Of a stretch of DNA of 7,544 nt, positions 1-6,222 are shown piece after piece. The translations under genes were made by a program, and so were the position numbers. The stretch is taken from contig CAZIGM010000070.1 of the NCBI GenBank assembly GCA_964538675.1, forward strand, positions 1 to 7,544, read 5' to 3'. The notes beneath the pieces are model-generated. The model ran no database searches, had not been told where the DNA came from, and saw only the letters and a list, made by a program, of their open reading frames with translations. Source of the DNA: CAZIGM01 sp964538675 (GTDB taxonomy: Bacteria; Bacillota; Bacilli; Tepidibacillales; Tepidibacillaceae). Each line of letters begins with the position of its first letter. The first letter of the stretch is position 1.

Positions 1-6
1 GATTAT

Positions 7-234
7 GTGTACATATATATAGGCAGTGATAAAGTTTTAAGAATTATGGATATAATATCAATAATAAATGCTAATGATATTAATATTAAAAAGAATAATT
101 TGTATTTAAGAAATTTAGAGAAAATAGAAAAAATAAATGATGATACTAAATCTATTATTATAACAAAAGATAAAGTATACTATTCACCAATTTCGACTAT
201 TACTTTAAATAAAAGAGCAGCTATGAAATATTGA
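7..234 (+). CDS. remB: RemB/YaaB-like small regulator (DUF370 family)
   Basis: This 75-residue protein matches the RemB (YaaB) family in both sequence and position. It opens with MYIYIGSDKV, comparable to the MYIHLG-type start of Bacillus RemB, and ends with the family signature TKSIIIT...VYYSPISTITLNKRA (about residues 47-72), close to the Bacillus SIVVT...IYYSPLSSSTLKKRA. RemB belongs to the RemA-type DNA-binding group linked to biofilm matrix gene control in Bacillus subtilis; its precise role in clostridia is not established. Its place directly upstream of gyrB is the usual one (recF-remB-gyrB-gyrA). The start is taken as GTG at 7 because this lines up with the family N-terminus. The two codons before it are also open and the ribosome binding site is outside the window, so the start is not proven. 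An ATG at 5-7 is out of frame and soon stops. No terminator is evident after the gene, so transcription may continue into gyrB. Confidence 0.87.
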   Translation: MYIYIGSDKVLRIMDIISIINANDINIKKNNLYLRNLEKIEKINDDTKSIIITKDKVYYSPISTITLNKRAAMKY

Positions 235-250
235 ACTTAAAAAAAATTAA

Positions 251-279
251 TTAACTTAATTGTGAATTTTTACTATAAT
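251..279 (+). promoter_or_regulatory. Predicted sigma-A-type promoter for gyrB-gyrA
   Basis: A perfect -10 hexamer TATAAT (274-279) lies 17 nt after TTAACT (251-256), which matches four of six bases of the -35 consensus. Transcription would begin near 286, giving a leader of about 205 nt before gyrB that includes the structured repeat at 341-461. The surroundings are very AT-rich, so chance matches are easy. The optimal spacing and perfect -10 make this the best candidate between remB and gyrB. Confidence 0.6.
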
Positions 280-340
280 TAATAGATATTATTTTGTCAT
301 TACGTTTTTTTCTATTAGGGTGTAAAATAAAGATTACATA

Positions 341-461
341 TAAAGCCAATCTTTATTCAGATGGAGTCTCCCCCTTAAATAGCGAGACTAGGGAACTTTG
401 TTCCCTTAGTGAGACTTGCGCACTTTGTGTAGAAGAGGGAGTCTTATCATATCTGGATAAA
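341..461 (+). repeat. Structured palindromic repeat, copy 1 (full form), in the gyrB leader
   Basis: An imperfect palindrome of about 120 nt shares long stretches with 6069-6138. The outer stem pairs 352-362 with 451-461 (11 bp, one T-G wobble at 357/456). Inside are AGTCTC 365-370 with GAGACT 384-389 (6 bp), a hairpin GGGAAC 391-396 / GTTCCC 400-405 with a TTT loop that can be extended by ACTA 387-390 / TAGT 407-410, and GAGACT 411-416 with AGTCTT 440-445 (6 bp, one G-U). The last encloses a second TTT-loop hairpin around 415-423/427-435, with two mismatches in this copy. Some of these helices share bases, so they may be alternatives. The block at 437-455 is nearly identical in copy 2. The element lies between the predicted promoter and gyrB and would be transcribed in the leader. 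It could be a MITE- or REP-like non-coding repeat or a structured RNA; I do not recognise a named family. Confidence 0.75.
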
Positions 462-491
462 TTAGTTAGCATAGAAATGGAAGGTGTATAG

Positions 492-2405
492 ATGGTAACC
501 AAACAAAATGTATACGATGAAAGTCAGATTCAAGTTCTAGAGGGTCTTGAGGCTGTAAGAAAAAGACCTAGTATGTATATAGGTTCAACAAGTGAAAAGG
601 GTTTACATCATTTGGTTTGGGAAATAGTTGATAATAGTATTGATGAAGCTTTAGAAGGAACTTGTGATTACATCCGTGTATCAATATTACCCGGTAATAT
701 AGTAAAAGTTGTGGATAATGGTAGAGGTATTCCAGTGGGTATACATTCAAAAATGGGTCGTCCTGCTGTTGAGGTTGCTCTTACTGTTTTACATGCAGGA
801 GGTAAATTTGGTGGAGGAGGATATAAAGTATCAGGTGGTTTACATGGAGTTGGTTTGTCGGTAGTTAATGCTTTATCAGAATGGTTAGAAGTTATTATAA
901 AATTAGATGGCAAGGTTTATAAACAAGAATATTCTCGAGGTGTCCCAAAGTATGATTTAAAAGTGATAGGCGAAACTAATGAAAGAGGAACAACAATATC
1001 ATTTAAACCAGATGAGCAAATTTTTGAAGAGACAATAGAATTTATATATGATACATTAAAATCGCGTTTGAGAGAATTAGCCTTTTTAAACAAAGGATTA
1101 AAAATTGATTTAATAGATGAGAGAGAAGAGAAGAAAGAAAAGTCTTTTGTTTACGAAGGTGGTATAAAATCTTTTGTAGAATTTATAAATAAAAATCGAG
1201 AGAACTTACACAATAAACCAATCTATATAGAAGGTCTTAAAGATAATATATCTGTTGAAATATCTTTGCAATATAACAATGGATTTTCTAATAATATATT
1301 ATCATTTGCTAATAATATTCATACTCATGAAGGTGGTTCACATGAGGCTGGATTTAAAAGTGCTTTAACTAGAGTATTAAATGATTATGCAAGAAAAAAT
1401 AATTTATTAAAAGATCAAGATGCTAATCTCTCAGGAGATGATACGAGGGAAGGGCTTACTGCAGTAATTAGTGTAAAAATTCCAAATCCTCAATTTGAAG
1501 GTCAAACAAAAACAAAGCTTGGTAATAGTGAGGTTAGAGGAATTGTTGAATCAATTTTTGCAGAAAATCTTACAACATTTTTAGAAGAAAATCCTAATGA
1601 GTCAAAAAAAATTATTGAAAAATCAGTACTTGCTGCTAGGGCTCGTATTGCTGCAAGAAAAGCTAGGGAATTAACTAGAAGAAAGAATGCATTAGAAGTA
1701 AGTTCGTTGCCAGGAAAATTAGCTGATTGTTCATCTAAAGATGCATCAATTAGTGAGATTTATATAGTAGAGGGTGATTCAGCTGGTGGTTCCGCAAAAC
1801 AAGGAAGAGATAGAAATTTTCAAGCTATTTTACCTTTGCGCGGGAAAATAATTAATGTTGAAAAAGCAAGACTAGATAAAATATTTGCTAATACTGAAAT
1901 TAGAGCAATCATTACTGCTTTAGGAACTGGAATTGGTGAAGACTTCGATTTATCTAAAGCTAGATATAATAAGATTATTATAATGACAGATGCTGATGTT
2001 GATGGCTCTCATATTCGTACTTTATTGTTAACTTTCTTTTTTAGGTATATGAAAGAATTAGTAGAGCAAGGTTATGTGTATATAGCTCAACCACCTTTAT
2101 ACAAGATACAACAAGGTAAAGTTATTCGTTATGCGTATAATGATAAGGAGCTAGAAAAAGTCAAATTAGAATTAGGGAAACGTCCAGAACCTTCATTACA
2201 ACGCTATAAAGGTTTAGGAGAAATGAATCCAACTCAATTATGGGAGACTACGATGGATCCGGAAAGTAGAACATTATTACAAGTTAGTCTACAAGATGCT
2301 TCGGACGCGGATATAATATTTGAAACTTTGATGGGTGATAAGGTTGAACCACGTAAAGAATTTATAATAGAGTATGGACAATATGTGCGTAATTTAGACG
2401 TTTAA
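492..2405 (+). CDS. gyrB: DNA gyrase subunit B
   Basis: GyrB is the ATPase subunit of DNA gyrase, which with GyrA introduces negative supercoils using ATP. At 637 residues it has the usual Gram-positive length and lacks the large C-terminal insertion of enterobacterial GyrB. The GHKL ATPase domain (about 1-220) shows WEIVDNSIDEALEG with the catalytic Glu44 and Mg-binding Asn48, DNGRGIP with Asp75, and GGLHGVGLSVVNALS (115-129). The transducer domain (about 221-392) has QTKTKLGN with the ATP-contacting Lys342. The TOPRIM domain has EGDSAGGSAKQGRDR (Glu427) and DADVDG (Asp500, Asp502, Asp504) for metal binding in DNA cleavage. The C-terminal part holds QRYKGLGEMNP and ends in YVRNLDV, a typical GyrB end. 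The ATG at 492 follows GGAAGG (479-484) by 7 nt. It precedes gyrA by 23 nt, so the two form one operon. No key residue is missing. Confidence 0.99.
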   Translation: MVTKQNVYDESQIQVLEGLEAVRKRPSMYIGSTSEKGLHHLVWEIVDNSIDEALEGTCDYIRVSILPGNIVKVVDNGRGIPVGIHSKMGRPAVEVALTVLHAGGKFGGGGYKVSGGLHGVGLSVVNALSEWLEVIIKLDGKVYKQEYSRGVPKYDLKVIGETNERGTTISFKPDEQIFEETIEFIYDTLKSRLRELAFLNKGLKIDLIDEREEKKEKSFVYEGGIKSFVEFINKNRENLHNKPIYIEGLKDNISVEISLQYNNGFSNNILSFANNIHTHEGGSHEAGFKSALTRVLNDYARKNNLLKDQDANLSGDDTREGLTAVISVKIPNPQFEGQTKTKLGNSEVRGIVESIFAENLTTFLEENPNESKKIIEKSVLAARARIAARKARELTRRKNALEVSSLPGKLADCSSKDASISEIYIVEGDSAGGSAKQGRDRNFQAILPLRGKIINVEKARLDKIFANTEIRAIITALGTGIGEDFDLSKARYNKIIIMTDADVDGSHIRTLLLTFFFRYMKELVEQGYVYIAQPPLYKIQQGKVIRYAYNDKELEKVKLELGKRPEPSLQRYKGLGEMNPTQLWETTMDPESRTLLQVSLQDASDADIIFETLMGDKVEPRKEFIIEYGQYVRNLDV

Positions 2406-2428
2406 CCAGATACAGATGGAGGTAGAAC

Positions 2429-4870
2429 ATGCTTGAATCAAATCCTAGAGTAAAAGAAGTTAATATAAGCCAAGAAATGAAAAATTCATTTATAGATTAT
2501 GCAATGAGTGTTATTGTTAGTAGGGCGCTTCCTGATGTAAGGGATGGTTTGAAACCAGTTCATAGAAGAATTCTATTTGCTATGAATCAACTAGGCATGA
2601 CTGCAGATAAACCTTATAAAAAATCTGCTAGAATTGTTGGGGATGTGATAGGTAAATACCATCCGCATGGAGATGTCGCAGTATACGATACTATGGTAAG
2701 AATGGCACAAGATTTTTCTTATCGTTATATGTTAGTAGATGGGCATGGTAATTTTGGTTCAGTAGATGGGGATTCTGCTGCGGCAATGCGTTATACTGAA
2801 GCTCGTTTGTCAAAAATATCTAATGAATTATTAAGGGATATCAATAAAGATACAATAGATTATGGGGATAATTATGATGGATCTGAAAAAGAACCATTAG
2901 TTTTACCAGCTAGATTTCCAAATCTATTGGTAAATGGTTCATCAGGAATAGCCGTTGGTATGGCTACAAATATTCCTCCTCATCAACTTGGGGAAGTAAT
3001 AGATGGAGTATTAAAAATAATAGAAAACTCAGAAATAGATATAGAAGATTTAATGAAAGTAATTAAGGGACCTGATTTTCCTACAGGAGGAATAATTTTA
3101 GGTACAGAGGGAATTAAAAGTGCATATAAAACAGGTAAAGGTTCTATAATAGTACGTGCTAAGGCAGAAATAGAAGAAATTAATAATGGGAAAAATAGAA
3201 TTATTGTAAATGAGATACCTTATCAAGTTAATAAGGCTAGATTAATAGAAAAGATAGCTGATTTAGTAAGAGATAAAAAGATTGATGGAATAACTGATTT
3301 ACGTGATGAATCAGATCGTACTGGCATGAGAATTGTTATTGAATTACGTCGTGATGTTAATGCTAATGTGATATTGAATAATTTGTATAAACAAACATCA
3401 TTACAAACTTCTTTTGGTATAAATCTACTTGCATTAGAAGATAATCAACCAAAGGTTCTTAATCTAAAAGAAATACTTACAAATTATCTTAAACATCAAA
3501 AGGTAGTTATTAGAAGAAGAACAGAGTATGATCTAAAAAAAGCTGAGGAAAAGGCACATATTTTAGAAGGATTGAGAGTTGCTTTAGATAATCTTGATGC
3601 AGTAATTACTTTGATTCGTTCATCAGCAACAACAGATGAAGCAAAAAAAGGTTTGATAGAGCGATTTAAATTAACTGAAATTCAAGCACAGGCTATTCTT
3701 GACATGAGATTACAAAGATTAACAGGATTAGAAAGAGAAAAAATTGAAAGTGAATATAATGATTTAAAGGAAAAGATTTCAAACTTTAGAGCTATATTAG
3801 CTGACGAACAAAGAATATTAGCTATAATTAGCGAAGAATTAAAGGAAATTAAAGATAAATATAACGATGATAGAAAAACAATAATTACATTTGATGATAG
3901 TGAATTAGAAACAGAAGATTTGATTCCTGAGGAAGAAGTAGTTGTAATGTTAACCAATCATGGTTATATTAAACGGTTACCAATTTCCACTTATAAAAGT
4001 CAAAAAAGAGGTGGAAAAGGGGTAACGGGAATGGGTACAAAAGAAGATGATTTTGTACAACATTTCTTTATTACAAATTCGCATAACTATATAATGTTCT
4101 TTACTAATAAGGGAAAAGTTTATAGATTAAAAGCTTATGAAATACCAGAACTTAGCAGAACAGCGAAAGGGACCCCAATTATTAATCTTATTCAAATTGA
4201 AAAGGGAGAGATAATTAATGCTGTTTTTCAAGTTATAAATTATACAGTTGAAAACTGTTTATTCTTTGTAACTGCTCATGGCTTAGTTAAAAAATCATTA
4301 TTATCTGATTATGAGAATATTCGAAAAGGCGGTATTAATGCAATAAACTTAAAAGATGGCGATGAACTAATTGGTGTAAAATTAACTGATGGTAAACAAG
4401 ATATAATACTTGGAACAAGATATGGACAATCAATTAGATTTAATGAAAAAAATGTTAGAATTATGGGAAGAAGCACAACAGGAGTGAAGGGAATATCTTT
4501 AAGTAAAGATGATTTAGTAATTGGTATGGATATTGTTGATAATGGTAAATCAATATTGATTGTTACCTCAAAAGGATATGGTAAAAGAACTCCTGCTCTC
4601 GAGTATCGTCCTCAAACAAGAGGTGGAAAAGGAATAAAGACATTAAATGTTACAAAGAAAACTGGACACATTGTAGGACTAAAAGTTGTATCAGAAAGTG
4701 ATGATATAATGATAGTAACTACAAAAGCCATGGTAATAAGGCTAAACACGAAAAACATTTCATCAATGGGTAGATATACTCAAGGTGTAAGGCTAATAAA
4801 TGTTGATACAGACAACATAGTAACATCAATAGCAAAGATCGAATCAAATGAGGAAGAAAAAGATTTATAA
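2429..4870 (+). CDS. gyrA: DNA gyrase subunit A
   Basis: GyrA is the DNA-cleaving and DNA-wrapping subunit of gyrase. The protein has 813 residues, normal for Firmicutes, and lacks the insertion seen in enterobacterial GyrA. The N-terminal winged-helix and tower part has YAMSVIVSRALPDVRDGLKPVHRR (24-47), the catalytic Tyr122 within AAMRYTEARL, and the DNA-bending Ile174 in SSGIAVGMATN. A coiled-coil region with IQAQAILDMRLQRLTGLE (418-435) follows. The C-terminal beta-pinwheel (from about 500) carries the GyrA box QKRGGKG at 525-531, which separates gyrase from topoisomerase IV (ParC), and a second box-like QTRGGKG at 729-735. The C-terminal acidic tail is short. The quinolone-region motif reads HPHGDVAVYD: Asp87 is kept but residue 83 (E. 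coli numbering is the same here) is valine. GGAGG at 2418-2422 precedes the ATG by 6 nt. The gene ends at a strong terminator. Confidence 0.99.
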   Translation: MLESNPRVKEVNISQEMKNSFIDYAMSVIVSRALPDVRDGLKPVHRRILFAMNQLGMTADKPYKKSARIVGDVIGKYHPHGDVAVYDTMVRMAQDFSYRYMLVDGHGNFGSVDGDSAAAMRYTEARLSKISNELLRDINKDTIDYGDNYDGSEKEPLVLPARFPNLLVNGSSGIAVGMATNIPPHQLGEVIDGVLKIIENSEIDIEDLMKVIKGPDFPTGGIILGTEGIKSAYKTGKGSIIVRAKAEIEEINNGKNRIIVNEIPYQVNKARLIEKIADLVRDKKIDGITDLRDESDRTGMRIVIELRRDVNANVILNNLYKQTSLQTSFGINLLALEDNQPKVLNLKEILTNYLKHQKVVIRRRTEYDLKKAEEKAHILEGLRVALDNLDAVITLIRSSATTDEAKKGLIERFKLTEIQAQAILDMRLQRLTGLEREKIESEYNDLKEKISNFRAILADEQRILAIISEELKEIKDKYNDDRKTIITFDDSELETEDLIPEEEVVVMLTNHGYIKRLPISTYKSQKRGGKGVTGMGTKEDDFVQHFFITNSHNYIMFFTNKGKVYRLKAYEIPELSRTAKGTPIINLIQIEKGEIINAVFQVINYTVENCLFFVTAHGLVKKSLLSDYENIRKGGINAINLKDGDELIGVKLTDGKQDIILGTRYGQSIRFNEKNVRIMGRSTTGVKGISLSKDDLVIGMDIVDNGKSILIVTSKGYGKRTPALEYRPQTRGGKGIKTLNVTKKTGHIVGLKVVSESDDIMIVTTKAMVIRLNTKNISSMGRYTQGVRLINVDTDNIVTSIAKIESNEEEKDL

Positions 4871-4895
4871 AAAAAGAGCTTAGCTCTTTTTTTTT
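4871..4895 (+). terminator. Intrinsic terminator of the gyrB-gyrA operon
   Basis: AAGAGC (4874-4879), a TTA loop and GCTCTT (4883-4888) form a short hairpin extended by flanking A-T pairs and followed by an unbroken T run to 4895. It begins right after the gyrA stop codon, a typical rho-independent terminator, and separates the gyrase operon from the HD-GYP gene. Confidence 0.92.
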
Positions 4896-4915
4896 AACTT
4901 AATTCAAAAAGTCTA

Positions 4916-4945
4916 TTGTTAAACATCTAGGTTTATCTGTAAAAT
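4916..4945 (+). promoter_or_regulatory. Predicted sigma-A-type promoter for the HD-GYP gene
   Basis: TTGTTA (4916-4921; four of six bases of the -35 consensus) is followed after 18 nt by TAAAAT (4940-4945; five of six bases of the -10). It lies between the gyrA terminator and the ribosome binding site at 4961, where the downstream gene would need its own promoter. Confidence 0.5.
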
Positions 4946-4974
4946 AAAAGAAAGTAATTTAAAGGAGAATTAAC

Positions 4975-6042
4975 ATGATTTTATCAATTAAAGATATTAA
5001 TAAAGAGATGGAATTAGCAGAAGATGTTATTAGTGAATTAGGTGGTATCATTTTTAAAAAGGGAACTAATATAAAAATTTCTGATTTGGAAATATTAGAA
5101 GCATTTGGGGTAAAGCGAATAGAAATTGAAGATACTAAAGTGAATATTTTTGATAACAATCTTGAAGAATATGAACAAGAACAAGAACAAGAAAATAAAT
5201 TAGATGAGTTTAAAAGAACATATAAAAAATCATTAAAAACCTTAGATAACATATTTATGTTAGCGCAAGGTAATGCTCAAATACCAATATTAGATTTAAG
5301 AAAAGCGTTACAACCTTTATTAAAAGAGGAATTTATTCAGCCAAAGTATTTACTGGCATTAAAATTTATCTCTTCAGATTTTAATAAATATGATAGCAAT
5401 CATGCACTATCAGTAGGTTTATTGTCTTATGCCATTGCTGTGTGGATGGATTTAGAACAAGGTGAGAGAATGCAAATAGCATTGGCTGGGACTTTGCATG
5501 ATGTAGGAATGAGTCGTATTCCAAGTCATATAATTTTTAATAAAGGAAATCTCAAAATAGAAGAATATAATGAAATAAAAAAACATACTTTGTATGGATA
5601 TCAGATATTAAAGGATGCAAAAGGATTAAATGAGTCTTCATTATTGGGTGTGCTTCAACATCATGAAAGAGAAAACGGAGAAGGCTATCCGTTAAATTTA
5701 AAAGGAAATCAAATTAATATATACGCAAAGATTATTGCTGTTGTAGATGTTTTCCATGCAATGACGTCAAGAAGAACTTATAGGGAGGAGTATTCTTCTT
5801 TTCAAGCTATTGATCATTTAATTAATGAGGGAAGCAACAAATTAGATCAATCAATAGTTAATCTTCTTTCTAAAAAAATAACACAATTAGTAATAGGAAC
5901 TAAAGTATTACTAAATAATGGTCAGGATGGACATATAATACTATTAAACAAGGAATATCCAACTAGGCCTGCGATTAAAGTTGATAGTTCTGTAATAGAT
6001 TTAGCAAATGAGGAAGAGTTATTTATTAAGAAAGTGTACTAA
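4975..6042 (+). CDS. HD-GYP domain protein, possible c-di-GMP phosphodiesterase
   Basis: The 355-residue cytoplasmic protein (no signal peptide or membrane segment) has three parts. Residues 1-53 resemble the short N-terminal domain common before HD-GYP domains (MELAEDVISELGGIIFKKGT). A Glu/Gln-rich linker spans 64-75. An HD-GYP domain spans about 130-300, and a small beta-rich C-terminal part (about 305-355) follows. HD-GYP proteins hydrolyse cyclic di-GMP with a two- or three-metal centre. Visible motifs are D140-H143, HD at 175-176, H204 in KKHT, HHE at 229-231, GYP at 237-239 and D258, so the expected metal ligands appear present. Two usual residues differ: HDxGK reads HDVGM (Met179) and the DxxDA motif reads DVFHA (His261), so activity is likely but not certain. 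AAAGGAG at 4961-4967 precedes the ATG by 7 nt. The gene has no classical terminator; the repeat at 6069-6138 follows it. Confidence 0.88.
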   Translation: MILSIKDINKEMELAEDVISELGGIIFKKGTNIKISDLEILEAFGVKRIEIEDTKVNIFDNNLEEYEQEQEQENKLDEFKRTYKKSLKTLDNIFMLAQGNAQIPILDLRKALQPLLKEEFIQPKYLLALKFISSDFNKYDSNHALSVGLLSYAIAVWMDLEQGERMQIALAGTLHDVGMSRIPSHIIFNKGNLKIEEYNEIKKHTLYGYQILKDAKGLNESSLLGVLQHHERENGEGYPLNLKGNQINIYAKIIAVVDVFHAMTSRRTYREEYSSFQAIDHLINEGSNKLDQSIVNLLSKKITQLVIGTKVLLNNGQDGHIILLNKEYPTRPAIKVDSSVIDLANEEELFIKKVY

Positions 6043-6068
6043 ATATCTTCACACAATGCCATTAATAG

Positions 6069-6138
6069 TAAAGCCTAACTTTATTCAGATTCTTGCGCAC
6101 TTTGTGTGTAAGTGGGAGTCTTATCATATCTGAATAAT
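6069..6138 (+). repeat. Structured palindromic repeat, copy 2 (short form)
   Basis: This copy matches 341-461 but lacks about 50 nt corresponding to 363-414. The outer stem TTATTCAGAT (6081-6090) pairs perfectly with ATCTGAATAA (6128-6137). Within it CTTGCGCAC (6092-6100) and GTGTGTAAG (6104-6112) form a 9-bp helix, two pairs being G-U, closed by a TTT loop. The 6114-6132 block is nearly identical to 437-455 of copy 1. It lies between the HD-GYP gene and the exported hydrolase-like gene. Without a T run it is not a standard terminator, although the hairpin could protect or end the upstream mRNA. Confidence 0.75.
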
Positions 6139-6176
6139 TATTCCATAATATATATACAAGAGTAATGGTAAAAAAA

Positions 6177-6185
6177 TGATATACT
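6177..6185 (+). promoter_or_regulatory. Possible extended -10 promoter for the hydrolase-like gene
   Basis: TGATATACT (6177-6185) fits an extended -10 element (TGn followed by TATACT, five of six bases). No convincing -35 is seen 16-18 nt upstream. A second TATACT occurs at 6192-6197. The region is almost wholly A/T, so the assignment is tentative. Confidence 0.35.
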
Positions 6186-6208
6186 ATTTAATATACTAAT
6201 AAAAAAAT

Positions 6209-6213
6209 GGAGG
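6209..6213 (+). promoter_or_regulatory. Ribosome binding site that fixes a TTG start
   Basis: GGAGG (6209-6213) lies 9 nt before TTG at 6223. The only nearby in-window ATG upstream (6207) overlaps the site itself, and the residues after the TTG (MKKYIYR, then a hydrophobic run) form a standard signal-peptide start, so TTG is the likely start codon. Confidence 0.8.
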
Positions 6214-6222
6214 AAATATAAG

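Noticed and set aside
235..300. Possible DnaA boxes or origin-like sequence, as the region normally lies near oriC
   Set aside because: No TTATCCACA-like 9-mers are seen; the AT-richness is no greater than in other intergenic regions of the window.
341..461. CRISPR array or T-box/tRNA-like leader
   Set aside because: There are no regularly spaced direct repeats with unique spacers, and no T-box-type conserved TGG-containing motif followed by a terminator is seen; the elements form one nested palindrome.
294..491. 65-codon open frame upstream of gyrB
   Set aside because: It starts at a TTG without a ribosome binding site, lies over the structured repeat for most of its length, and its translation (Cys- and Ser-rich, SETRELCSLSETC) simply reads through the repeat arms. 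Such frames are a likely source of spurious hypothetical proteins.
568..913. Two overlapping minus-strand open frames inside gyrB
   Set aside because: They lie opposite the highly conserved GyrB ATPase domain, have no plausible start signals and show no family likeness.
3682..3957. Minus-strand open frame opposite gyrA
   Set aside because: It is a low-complexity Ser/Leu/Ile-rich shadow of the GyrA coiled-coil region.
4959..5252. Minus-strand open frame opposite the start of the HD-GYP gene
   Set aside because: Its SCSCSCS stretch is the complement of the GAACAA repeat, and the + strand gene has a good ribosome binding site and conserved domains.
6069..6138. Repeat copy 2 as the rho-independent terminator of the HD-GYP gene
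   Set aside because: No T run follows the stem at 6137, and the same element occurs upstream of gyrB, where a terminator would be out of place.
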